DNA of 49,822 nucleotides from Streptomyces althioticus (GTDB lineage Bacteria > Actinomycetota > Actinomycetes > Streptomycetales > Streptomycetaceae), in the NCBI GenBank assembly GCA_014649355.1, contig BMSW01000030.1, positions 1 to 49,822 on the forward strand, given 5' to 3'. Positions 42,312-49,822 of the stretch are shown piece by piece. The notes beneath the pieces are model-generated. The model ran no database searches and was not told where the DNA came from. It was given only the letters and a program-made list of their open reading frames with translations. A program made the translations under genes and the position numbers. Every line of letters starts with the position of its first letter. Position 1 is the first letter of the stretch.

Positions 42312-42402
42312 TGATCGATACGCGAACGTACCGATACGGAGTCGTACCGATACGTCAGTGTACCGATACGCTCGCGTACCGGTACACTCGAGTACCGATT
42401 GC
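42312..42402. repeat. Six phased 16-bp repeats, probable TetR operator array
   Basis: The unit GTACCGATACG starts at 42328, 42344 and 42360, with degenerate copies at 42312 (only CGATACG conserved), 42376 and 42392, each exactly 16 bp apart. In intact units the sequence CGTA-N4-TACG is a dyad, and the 4-bp spacers create a second dyad phase (TACG-N4-CGTA). The block sits between the divergent PAP2 and TetR genes, 39 bp from the TetR start. It is a candidate cooperative binding site for that regulator. Confidence 0.9.
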
Positions 42403-42440
42403 GTACGACACACTCCGCCGAGGGAGAGGGAGCCGAACCG

Positions 42441-43055
42441 ATGACGTCGCAGGACGCGGACCGACCGGGACCGGCCGGTGCCTCGCGCCGCTCGAAGATC
42501 ACGCCTGAGCGGGAGCGGGAGTTCTTCGACGCCGTCCTGGAGCAGATCCGGACGTGCGGGTACGACGCCGTCACCATGGAGGGTGTCGCCGCCAGCACGC
42601 GGTGCAGCAAGTCCACCCTCTACCGGCAGTGGCGGACCAAGCCGCAGTTCGTCGCCGCCGCCCTCCGGTCGAGCGCGCGGGCAAGGTTCGCGCTCATCGA
42701 CACCGGCACCCTCGCGGGGGACCTGCGGGAGGCCGCGCGCTGCGCGGGGGAGTGGTCACCGAAGGACGCGACGCTGTTCCAGGCGCTCGGGCACGCGGTC
42801 CTCCAGGACCGGGAGCTGGCGGAGGCTTTGCGGGAGGCGCTGATCGACCCGGAGATCGCCGCGCTGAACGAGATTTTGCGGCGGGGCGTGGAGCGCGGGG
42901 AGGTGTCCGCGGACAACCCGGCGCTGGAGTACATCCCGGCGCAGATCTTCGGGGTGCTGCGGGTCAGGCCCGTGCTCGAGGGGCGCAACGCGGACCCGGA
43001 CTACGTGCTCCGCTTCGTCGAGGCGGCGGTGCTGCCGGCGCTCGGACTGACGTGA
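42441..43055 (+). CDS. TetR-family transcriptional regulator
   Basis: A 204-residue protein from ATG 42441 with GAGGGAG upstream. The N-terminal helix-turn-helix is FFDAVLEQIRTCGYDAVTMEGV followed by ASTRCSKSTLYRQWRTKPQFV. The C-terminal TetR_C ligand domain is helical and ends AALGLT-like. It diverges from PAP2/DMT genes with the 16-bp repeat array between them, so those genes and itself are its likely targets. The ligand is unknown. Confidence 0.93.
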   Translation: MTSQDADRPGPAGASRRSKITPEREREFFDAVLEQIRTCGYDAVTMEGVAASTRCSKSTLYRQWRTKPQFVAAALRSSARARFALIDTGTLAGDLREAARCAGEWSPKDATLFQALGHAVLQDRELAEALREALIDPEIAALNEILRRGVERGEVSADNPALEYIPAQIFGVLRVRPVLEGRNADPDYVLRFVEAAVLPALGLT

Positions 43056-43137
43056 GACCCGGGCCCCGCCGGTCATGGGGACGACCGGACGGAGGCCCGA
43101 CCGCGCCGCACCGTGGGGACGGGGGCGGCGCACCACC

Positions 43138-43184
43138 CGGCCGGGTGGGACACCTCTTGAGCGGAGAGGTGCCCCACCCGGCCG
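43138..43184. terminator. Strong 20-bp hairpin terminator
   Basis: Arms 43138-43157 and 43165-43184 pair over 20 bp with a single mismatch and a 7-nt loop, just past the TetR stop and before the convergent DUF2510 gene. Confidence 0.88.
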
Positions 43185-43209
43185 TACTACGTCGGACGCG
43201 GGCGGCCCG

Positions 43210-45108
43210 TCAGACGTCCTGCCCGTTGCCGCGGCCGCCCTCGGCCACCTCGATGCCCTCGGTGATCTCGTCGAGGATCTTCTCCCGCTGGTCGGTGTCC
43301 ACGCCGAACCGGACGACCACGATCTGGTCCGGGCGGGACGGGGACGGGAACGCGAGGGACTGCACGAAGCCGTCCGCCCCCTCCTGCGTCACCGCCTTCC
43401 AGCGGACCAGGTACCCCTTCTGCCCGGCCACGGTCACCGCCTTCGACGCCAGCACGTCGTGCGAGGTGATCCGCCCGTACGCCTCGCCGCCGTAGCTCTC
43501 CTCGGCGTTCGCCGCGATGTCCGCCTTCGCGACCTCCTCGGCGGTGTCACCGCGCGTGCCGAGCACCACGGCCGGCGCCGAGTACGCGCCGCCCTTGACG
43601 CAGGTCTTCGAGGTGTCGCCGGGGCAGTCGTACGACGTCTTCGACGTGAGCGCGGCGCCGACCTGCAACTCCTCGCCGTACCACCCGTCGGGCACGGGCA
43701 GACTGATCCCGCTCAGCGGGTCGGTCACGGCGCCGCTCTCGACACGGCGGGGGTCGTCACCGCCGTCGCCGCTGTCGCCGTCGCCCTCGCGATCGGGAGC
43801 GTTGTCCTCCGGCGCGCCGGGCTGCTGGGAGGTTGCGGTACGCGGCCCCCCGCCGTCGTCGGTCAGGGCGTACACCCCCACACCGATGCTCGCCAGCACG
43901 GCGGCGGCCACGGCGACGGCTATCCCGATCCGCAGCCGACGGCCGCGTGAGGGCGGGGGCGTGGCGGGATGGACGGGGTAACCGGGGTGACCAGGGTGCC
44001 CCCCGCCGACGGTCTCCACGGGCCCCCAGCCCCCGCCTTGCCCCACGCCGGGCCCGTACGCGGGAACCATCCCGGGAGCGGCCTGCCCCCCACCGGCCCA
44101 CCCACCGGCCGCCTGCACCGGGGCACCCTGACGCGCGTCCGCGGGCCCGGCGCCGAGCTGTCCCTCGGCCGCCCGACCGGCATCGGCCTGTTCCCCGGCC
44201 GCCTGCGTCGGGGCGATTTGACCGGCGCCTCCCTGACTCGCGGTCGCCGGCCCGGCGTGGAGCTGTCCGTCGGCCGCCTGACCGGCATCGGCCTGTTCCC
44301 CGGCCGCCTGCGTCGCGTCGCCCTGACTGACCGTCGCCGGTTCCGCAGCAGCCTGGCTGTCGGTCACTCGCGCCGCGTCGGTCCCCTCGGCACCGACCGG
44401 GCTCTCGGCTGCCGGCGCCGCATCCGCCTGACCGGCAGCGGCCTCACCTTCGGTCGCCTGCACCGAGGCGCGGGAGCCCTCGTCCGCCTGGCCGGCGCCG
44501 GCGCGCCCGGCGCCCGCCTGCCCAGGGACGGCCAGCCCCGTGGCAGCCTTCTCCGCTCCGACCGCCCGGTCCTCGGCCTCGTGCCCGGCAGCAGTGCCAG
44601 TGCCGGCCGGGCTCGGGCCGCCCTGGCCGGCCGCGGCTCGCTCCGTACCGGTCCGCCCCGCAGCGTCCCGCCCCGCGAGGGGCTGCCCCGCGTCGCCCGG
44701 CGCTGAGGCAGTTTCTTCCGCGCCGGTCTGCCCGGCAGGGGCGTCGTCCGCACGGGCCTGTCCTGCGGCGGTGCGACCTGCGTCAGATGCCCCCGCGGCA
44801 CCGGCGCGCCCGGTGCCCGCCTGCTCGGGGACGGACTGCCCCGCATCCCCCGGCCCCGAGGTCTTTCCCTCCGCACCAGCCCGCCCCGCAAGCGCGTCCT
44901 CCGCAGAGGCGTCACCCTCAGGGCGCCGCCCAGGAACCGTTTCCGTCCGCCCCGCGGCAGTACCCGAGTCCGGCTGTGCCGAAGCGGCCGTGTCCGTCCT
45001 CCGGATGCGCGCCGTCCAGGCCGTGCCGTCCCACCACCGTTCCGTCGGCGGGCCGTCTTGCTTCTGTCCGGGGTCGGGGTACCACCCGGCGGGAGTCACC
45101 TGCGTCAT
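43210..45108 (-). CDS. DUF2510 membrane protein with expanded repeat linker
   Basis: A 632-residue protein. DUF2510 occupies the N-terminus (TPAGWYPDPGQ, then ERWWDGTAWTAR), followed by about 320 residues of Ala/Gly/Gln-rich, probably disordered sequence containing repeats of QAAGEQADAG-x-AA-x-GQL type. A single membrane helix (RLRIGIAVAVAAAVLASIGVG) follows, then an external domain (about 450-632) ending in EVAEGG. The external domain has Cys in YDCPGDTSKTC. Function is unknown. The linker repeats expand by 35 codons per copy. Confidence 0.85.
   Translation of the reverse strand: MTQVTPAGWYPDPGQKQDGPPTERWWDGTAWTARIRRTDTAASAQPDSGTAAGRTETVPGRRPEGDASAEDALAGRAGAEGKTSGPGDAGQSVPEQAGTGRAGAAGASDAGRTAAGQARADDAPAGQTGAEETASAPGDAGQPLAGRDAAGRTGTERAAAGQGGPSPAGTGTAAGHEAEDRAVGAEKAATGLAVPGQAGAGRAGAGQADEGSRASVQATEGEAAAGQADAAPAAESPVGAEGTDAARVTDSQAAAEPATVSQGDATQAAGEQADAGQAADGQLHAGPATASQGGAGQIAPTQAAGEQADAGRAAEGQLGAGPADARQGAPVQAAGGWAGGGQAAPGMVPAYGPGVGQGGGWGPVETVGGGHPGHPGYPVHPATPPPSRGRRLRIGIAVAVAAAVLASIGVGVYALTDDGGGPRTATSQQPGAPEDNAPDREGDGDSGDGGDDPRRVESGAVTDPLSGISLPVPDGWYGEELQVGAALTSKTSYDCPGDTSKTCVKGGAYSAPAVVLGTRGDTAEEVAKADIAANAEESYGGEAYGRITSHDVLASKAVTVAGQKGYLVRWKAVTQEGADGFVQSLAFPSPSRPDQIVVVRFGVDTDQREKILDEITEGIEVAEGGRGNGQDV
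44126..44335. repeat. Two 105-bp tandem repeats inside the DUF2510 linker
   Basis: CCCTGAC and CATCGGCCTGTTCCCC recur 105 bp apart (for example 44126/44231 and 44181/44286), giving two 35-codon units with more than 80 percent identity by eye. The repeat preserves frame, so it is an expansion of the linker. Confidence 0.8.
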
Positions 45109-45382
45109 GCCCCCACCGTATGAGGCGTCGGTGAAAGGCGGATGAGAGAGTCCGCGGACGGCGCGGAGAGGCCCTTTACCGGCACGGCCCGTGCCCCGTC
45201 AACGGGTCGGAAAGGGCCAGGTGTTGACCGACAGGTCCCTGGTGAGGGGCGGGCCGCGTCGACTCGCGGTACCCGGTGTCACTCGTCACGGCAACACGTG
45301 CCGCGACCGGGCTCCGCTCGGCCGGGCGGAGGACTACGCTCGGGTCCGGTACGTCATTCGGGCGACTCGGGGAGGTAGCGGG

Positions 45383-48059
45383 ATGACGGAGGCACGGCCC
45401 CCGGCGGCACCCTCGGCCGCCCTGTGGGAGCGCGACGAGGAACTCGCCGCCATCGCGGAGGCCGTCGACGTCCTGTGCGCCGACCGCCACTCGCCCGGCA
45501 CCCTGCTGGTGCTGCGCGGCGAGGCGGGACTGGGCAAGACCGCCCTGCTCGCCGAGACCCGCCGCATCGCGGAACGGCGCGGCTGCACCGTCTGGTCCGC
45601 GCGCGGCGGCGAGACCCTGCGCACCGTGCCGTTCAACGTGGTGCGGCAACTCCTCCAGCCCGCCCTGGTGTCGATGCTGCCGGAGGAGGCCCGCGAGTAC
45701 CTGGGCGACTGGTACGGCATCGCCGGCCCCGCCCTCGGCATAGCCGACCCGGGCGACGGGCAGGCCGACCCGCAGGGTGTGTGCGAGGGCCTGGTCGCCG
45801 CCGTCCGCCGGCTGGCCCGCCGCGACTGGCCGCTGGTGCTGCTCATCGACGACGCCCACTGGGCCGACCAGGAGACCCTGTACTGGCTCGCCGTGTTCGC
45901 CGAACGCCTCGCCGACCTGTCGGTGCTGGTCGTCGTCGCCCGCCGCCCCGGCGAGATCACCGGGGTGAGCGCCCGTCACCTGGACGCCGTCGCGGACGCG
46001 GCCGGACGCCCCGTCACCAACCTCAGCGCCCTCACCCCCGAGGCGGCGACCGGACTGACCCGGGCCACGCTCGGGGAGAACGCGGACGCCGCGTTCTGCC
46101 GCGAGGTGTGGGCCGTCACCGGAGGCAACCCGTACGAGACGGTCGAGCTCCTCGCCAAGGTGCAGGACACCGAGCTGGACCCGGTCGAGGCCCACGCCGG
46201 CGAACTGCGCGAGCTGAACCGCTCCGCCCGCGGCGGCGGCCTCGTCGCCCGCCTGGAGGAACTCGGCATAGACGCCACCCGGTTCGCCTGGGCGGCCGCC
46301 ATCCTCGGCGACGGCATCACCGTCGACCTGGTCGCCCAGCTCGCCACGCTCGGCCCCGACGAGGCGGCCCGCTGCGCCGAACGCCTGCGCGCGGCCCGCC
46401 TCCTGACGGTGCGCGACCCGGCGTCCGCCGGACCCGCCGAGCTGGAGTTCGTGCACCCGCTGATCGCGACCGCCGTCTACAACTCCATCCCGGACGCCCT
46501 GCGCCGCGCCATGCACGGCATCGCGGCCCGTATCGTCACCGACTCCGGGCGCGGGGCCGCCGTGGCCGCCCGCCACCTCCTCGAGGTCCACCCTGACGAC
46601 GACGAGGAACTCGTCTGGCAGCTGCGCGAGGCCGCCCGCGAACACCTCGCCGTCGGCGCACCGGACGCCGCCCGCCGCTGCCTGGAACGCGCCCTGGAGG
46701 AACCGCCCCGCCCCGAGGTGCACGCACACGTCCTCCACGAACTGGGCAGCGCCACCTTCCTCACCGCGCCCGCCCGCACCATCGGCCATCTGCGCACCGC
46801 CCTCGGCATGCCCGGCCTGGACGGCGACCGGCGGGTCGACGCCGTGATCCGCCTCTCCCAGGCCCTGCTGCACAACGACCAGATGGAGGAGGCCGTCCGC
46901 ACGGTCGAGGCGGAGGCCGCCCGGATGCCGCCGGGGCCGACCCGGATGCGGCTCCAGGCCGTGCAGTTCATGTGGGAGGGCGTGCACGCCGGCGAGTCCC
47001 TCACCCCCGGCCGCTCCGAACGCCTGGCCGAGCTCGCCGCCACCTGCACCGGCCGCGACAACGCCGAGCGCGCGCTGCTCATCCTGCGCGGCTTCGACGC
47101 CATGATGCGCGGCGAGAACGCCGAGGAGATCGCCGAGATCTGCGACCGCGCCCTGGTCAACGGCCGCCTCGCACCCGGCCTCGGCTGGACCGACAACGAG
47201 TGGGGCGTCGAACTGCTGCTGATGCTGGCCAGTTCCTACGCCTACACCGACCGCCTCGACCGCGCCGAGGCCCTCTACAGCGAGGCGCTCCAGGCGTACG
47301 ACACGGCGGGCTGGGGCGGCGGCCACCTCGTCCTCGCACGCCTACGTCGGCCTCGCGCACCGCAGGCGTGGCAGGCTGGAGGCGGCGGAGAACTCCCTGC
47401 GCGAGTCGCTGCGCCTCGCCGAACGCGTCGGCCGCGGACTGCCGTTGTACTGGACGGCCACCTGCAACCTCGTCGACACGCTCCTGGCTCGCGGCCACGT
47501 CGACGAGGCGTGGGCCATGGCCGAACGGCACGGGTTCGCTCCGCCCTACCCGTCGACCGTCGTGCTGCCCGACCCGCGCTCCGTGCGCGGCCGGCTGCTG
47601 CTCGCCGTGGGCCGCACCAAGGAGGGCGTCAACGAACTGGAGGCGGCGGAGAAGGCCGCCGCCGCGCGCGGCCACCTCAACCCGGTGCACGTCTTCGCCG
47701 CCGCCGACCTGGCCCGCGCCCTCGCCACGGAGGACCCCGCCCGGGCGGCCCGGCTCGCCGTCGACGTCCGCCGCCGCGCCGAACGCCTCGGCACCGACAC
47801 GGCGATAGGAGAGGCGCTCCGGGTGGCGGCCGCCCTGGACACCGGGCAGCGCGCGGTGCGTCTCGCCGGCCAGGCGGTCGCCTACCTGGAGTCCTCGCCC
47901 TGCCAGTACGAGCACGCCGCCGCCCGCATCGAGTACGGCGTCCTCGCCCGCTCCGTGCCCGACCTGGAACGGGGAGAGGCGCTGGCCCGCTCGTGCGGCG
48001 CGGACGGCCTGGTGGAACGCGCCCGCGCCGAACTGGCCACGGGAGTCGGACGCCGTTGA
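45383..48059 (+). pseudogene. LAL-type ATP-binding regulator, frameshifted and without LuxR domain
   Basis: From ATG 45383 with GGAGG the protein reads correctly to about residue 649 (Walker A GEAGLGKT, Walker B LVLLIDDAHW, then TPR-like helices). Near 47324-47336 the coding frame shifts by one base: the downstream frame, HAYVGLAHRRRGRLEAAENSL and onward to DGLVERARAELATGVGRR, is clearly the continuation and ends at 48059. Read without the shift, the frame becomes Arg/Pro-rich. The usual C-terminal LuxR helix-turn-helix of this class is missing even in the corrected protein. It is probably a degenerate gene; a sequencing error at the shift cannot be excluded. Confidence 0.85.
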
Positions 48060-48071
48060 CCGCCGGGCCCG

Positions 48072-49691
48072 TCACCCAGCGGGCGCGTCCCGCGGCCGCC
48101 GGCCGTCTTCCGGTGTCGCCTCGGCCGCCCGGCCTCCCGGGTGCCGCAGGGCGCAGAACCAGCCGATGCCGAGGGCGATCGCCATGCCGTAGAAGACCCA
48201 TTGGTTGGCCTCGGCGAAGTCCATGCGGATCGCGGGCATCGCCTCCCGCATCGCCGTCGCCGTCGCGCCGTCGCCCGTGGGGATGCGGTCGTCCGCGTGT
48301 CCGGTGACCGCCTCGGTGATGTCGCGGGCGACGGACGCCCGCGCGTCCGGCGGGACGCCGCTGCCGCGGAGGGTCTCCGTGACCCGGTCGGTCATCGTGT
48401 GCGTCAGAACCGTGCCGAACACCGCCAGGCCCACGCTGGCCGCGTAGTTGCGGACCGTCTGGGTGATCCCCGTGACCTCCCCGTACGAGGCGTCGATCGC
48501 GCGGTTCACGGCGTCCGTCGAGGCCGGAGCCAGGATGAACCCGATGCCCGCGCCCGCCAGCGCGGCGTAGGGCCACTGGTCGTGCAGGGAGAGATCGGTG
48601 AGTTTGCCCGCCCAGAGGGCGAAGCCGACGGCGCCGATGACGCAGCCGAGCCGCAGGGCCGGCCGGGGCCCCCGCTTGTCGAGGATGCGGCCGCCCCACT
48701 GGGAGGCGAGCGCGAACCCGGCGAAGAAGTACAGCAGGTACAGCGCGGCCTGGTTTGGGGAGGCGCTCAAAGAGACCTGGGCGTAGACCGAGGCGAAGAA
48801 GAAGACGGGGACGAACGCCAGCATGGCGAAGAAGAGCACCAGCGTGTCCACGGTGAAGGCACGGCTGCGGAAGACGGCCAGGTCGACCAGAGGGTGCCGT
48901 TGCCGCAGCTCGTAGCGGCAGAACACCGCGAGCACGGCGAGGCCGCCCGCGACGCACAGCCAGGTCCACGCGCTGTCCCAGCCCCACGCCGACGCCTGCT
49001 GGAAACCGAGGACGCTCAGACCCATGCCGGTGACGATCAGCAGGGCGCCCGTGACGTCCAGCGGCTCCTCGCGCCGCCGGTCGGAGATGCGGGCGAGCAC
49101 GGTGAGGACCAGCGCGACGACCGCGACGGGGACGTTCACCCAGAAGACCGCGCGCCAGGTCCAGGCCGTCAACCAGCCGCCGAGCAGCGGCCCCAGGGCC
49201 GTCAGGGCGCCGGTGAGGCCGAAGAACAGGGCGAGGGCGCGGCCCCTCCGCTCCACGGGGAACACCGCGACGACCACGGCGAGCGCGGCGGGGAAGAGCA
49301 GCGCCGCGCCCAGACCCTGGGTGGCGCGGAAGACGACGAGCCAGGGCAGCGCGTAGCCGTCGTCGGGGACGCAGCCGCACAGCACCGAGGAGACGACGAA
49401 GACGAGGGTGCCCGCCATGACGACCCGGCGCGGACCCCAGAGGTCGGCGAGGCGGCCGCCGAGGGCGAAGAAGGCGGCCAGGGACAGCAGATAGGCGTTG
49501 ATCACCCACTGCATGCCCGAGGCGGACAGGCCGAGTTCCGACACGATGTCGGGGGCGGCGATCGACACGATCGTCTGGTCGATGAACGTCATCGCCACCG
49601 CGCACATCATCGCCGCGAGCGCCAGCGGCTGGGAGGCGGCGTGACCGGCACGCGGGGTGCTCCCGCTCGGATCGGTAGGCCTTCCACTCAC
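48072..49691 (-). CDS. DHA2-type MFS multidrug exporter
   Basis: A protein of about 539 residues from GTG 49691 (TTG 49718 is possible) with about fourteen membrane helices. Motif A-type region GGRLADLWGPRRVV and motif C-type segments (LTALGPLLGGWLTAWTWRAVFWVNVP) identify the QacA/EmrB branch. It would export drugs or metabolites with proton antiport. It converges with the LAL gene, 12 bp apart, and no dedicated regulator lies beside it. Confidence 0.92.
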   Translation of the reverse strand: MSGRPTDPSGSTPRAGHAASQPLALAAMMCAVAMTFIDQTIVSIAAPDIVSELGLSASGMQWVINAYLLSLAAFFALGGRLADLWGPRRVVMAGTLVFVVSSVLCGCVPDDGYALPWLVVFRATQGLGAALLFPAALAVVVAVFPVERRGRALALFFGLTGALTALGPLLGGWLTAWTWRAVFWVNVPVAVVALVLTVLARISDRRREEPLDVTGALLIVTGMGLSVLGFQQASAWGWDSAWTWLCVAGGLAVLAVFCRYELRQRHPLVDLAVFRSRAFTVDTLVLFFAMLAFVPVFFFASVYAQVSLSASPNQAALYLLYFFAGFALASQWGGRILDKRGPRPALRLGCVIGAVGFALWAGKLTDLSLHDQWPYAALAGAGIGFILAPASTDAVNRAIDASYGEVTGITQTVRNYAASVGLAVFGTVLTHTMTDRVTETLRGSGVPPDARASVARDITEAVTGHADDRIPTGDGATATAMREAMPAIRMDFAEANQWVFYGMAIALGIGWFCALRHPGGRAAEATPEDGRRPRDAPAG

Positions 49692-49761
49692 GCGTCCACT
49701 CTGCGCCCACCGGATCAAGGGTGCATCCGGAGCCGGGCACGTGGGCGCGGGCCGGCCACGG

Positions 49762-49822
49762 CTAGTTGTATTGCCCTGTGAGGTTGGGGACGCGGCTGGC
49801 GGGTGGTTGCCCTTTCAGCGCG
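49762..49822 (-). mobile_element. 3' end of an IS481-like transposase (runs off right edge)
   Basis: The last 61 bp read leftward as GQPPASRVPNLTGQYN and a TAG stop at 49762-49764. This tail resembles the C-terminus of IS481-family transposases (R-x-N-L-x-G-Q-Y-N/T). Only 19 residues are visible, so the family is tentative. Confidence 0.6.

Noticed and set aside
42312..42402. 16-bp repeats considered as a CRISPR array or replication iterons
   Set aside because: The units are too short with no unique spacers of 30 bp, and no cas or rep gene is nearby. A regulator array fits the divergent promoter.
45176..47326. A 716-codon open frame opposite the LAL gene
   Set aside because: No recognisable domain and it is the antisense shadow of the Walker A/B-containing gene.
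47331..48307. Continuation of the LAL frame to 48307 without a shift
   Set aside because: The translated sequence is Arg/Pro-rich and overlaps the convergent MFS gene, while another frame continues the TPR-like protein and stops before it.

Overview
This is a very GC-rich actinobacterial chromosome segment, almost certainly Streptomyces. Third codon positions are nearly always G or C, GTG and TTG starts are frequent, and 4-base stop/start overlaps are common. The families (OpcA, Sfp-type PPTase, DUF2510, large ATP-binding LuxR-type regulator, lipoprotein-based sugar ABC uptake, GH87 and GH16 glycanases) fit. From memory, the order from the pentose-phosphate genes to the PPTase resembles the SCO6659-SCO6673 part of S. 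coelicolor; this was not searched. No intergenic gap exceeds 300 bp, and no tRNA, rRNA or CRISPR was seen.

Region 1 (1-5,300): a leftward, translationally coupled operon, small ORF-zwf-opcA-pgi (pgi runs off the left edge), an AraC-type regulator, and a secreted GH16 beta-glucanase with an 18-bp perfect palindrome in its promoter. Region 2 (5,500-14,500): a histidine kinase/response regulator pair followed by an MMPL exporter, a GH4 6-phospho-glycosidase, an ATP-grasp enzyme, and a coupled metallophosphoesterase-PPTase pair. Region 3 (14,600-17,100): an XRE regulator, an ImmA/IrrE-type HExxH protease and a small protein, diverging from a stand-alone MmyB-type ligand-binding protein. Region 4 (17,170-22,580): a six-gene, tightly overlapping hydroxyproline-catabolism operon: three subunits of a D-hydroxyproline dehydrogenase, a DapA-family deaminase, a 4-hydroxyproline epimerase and a GntR regulator. 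Region 5 (22,630-30,760): an alpha-glucan utilisation cluster with a LacI regulator, binding protein, two permeases, a cytoplasmic GH13 glucosidase and a secreted GH87-type alpha-1,3-glucanase.

Region 6 (30,780-40,310) is the most interesting part. It is a sulfur-metabolism island: sulfonate ABC transporter (ssuCBA), Cys-free Rrf2 regulator, TauE/SafE sulfite exporter, SfnB/DszC-like flavin monooxygenase, winged-helix regulator, exported sulfite-oxidase-like molybdoenzyme and a thioredoxin/GST-fold protein. Four very short ORFs, one ahead of each transcription unit, encode related peptides with a core R-R-x-[HA]-[IV]-D-[FL] or close variant and a late cysteine. Three of the promoters share a previously unlabelled 17-bp dyad (CCTA-N9-TAGG). 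Together these suggest a two-layer sulfur switch: a repressor operator plus a cysteine-codon leader peptide.

Region 7 (40,330-49,822): a DMT transporter and PAP2 phosphatase, a TetR regulator separated from them by six 16-bp phased repeats, a DUF2510 membrane protein with an expanded repeat linker, a frameshifted LAL-type ATPase without a DNA-binding domain, a DHA2-type MFS exporter and the 3' tip of a transposase at the right edge.
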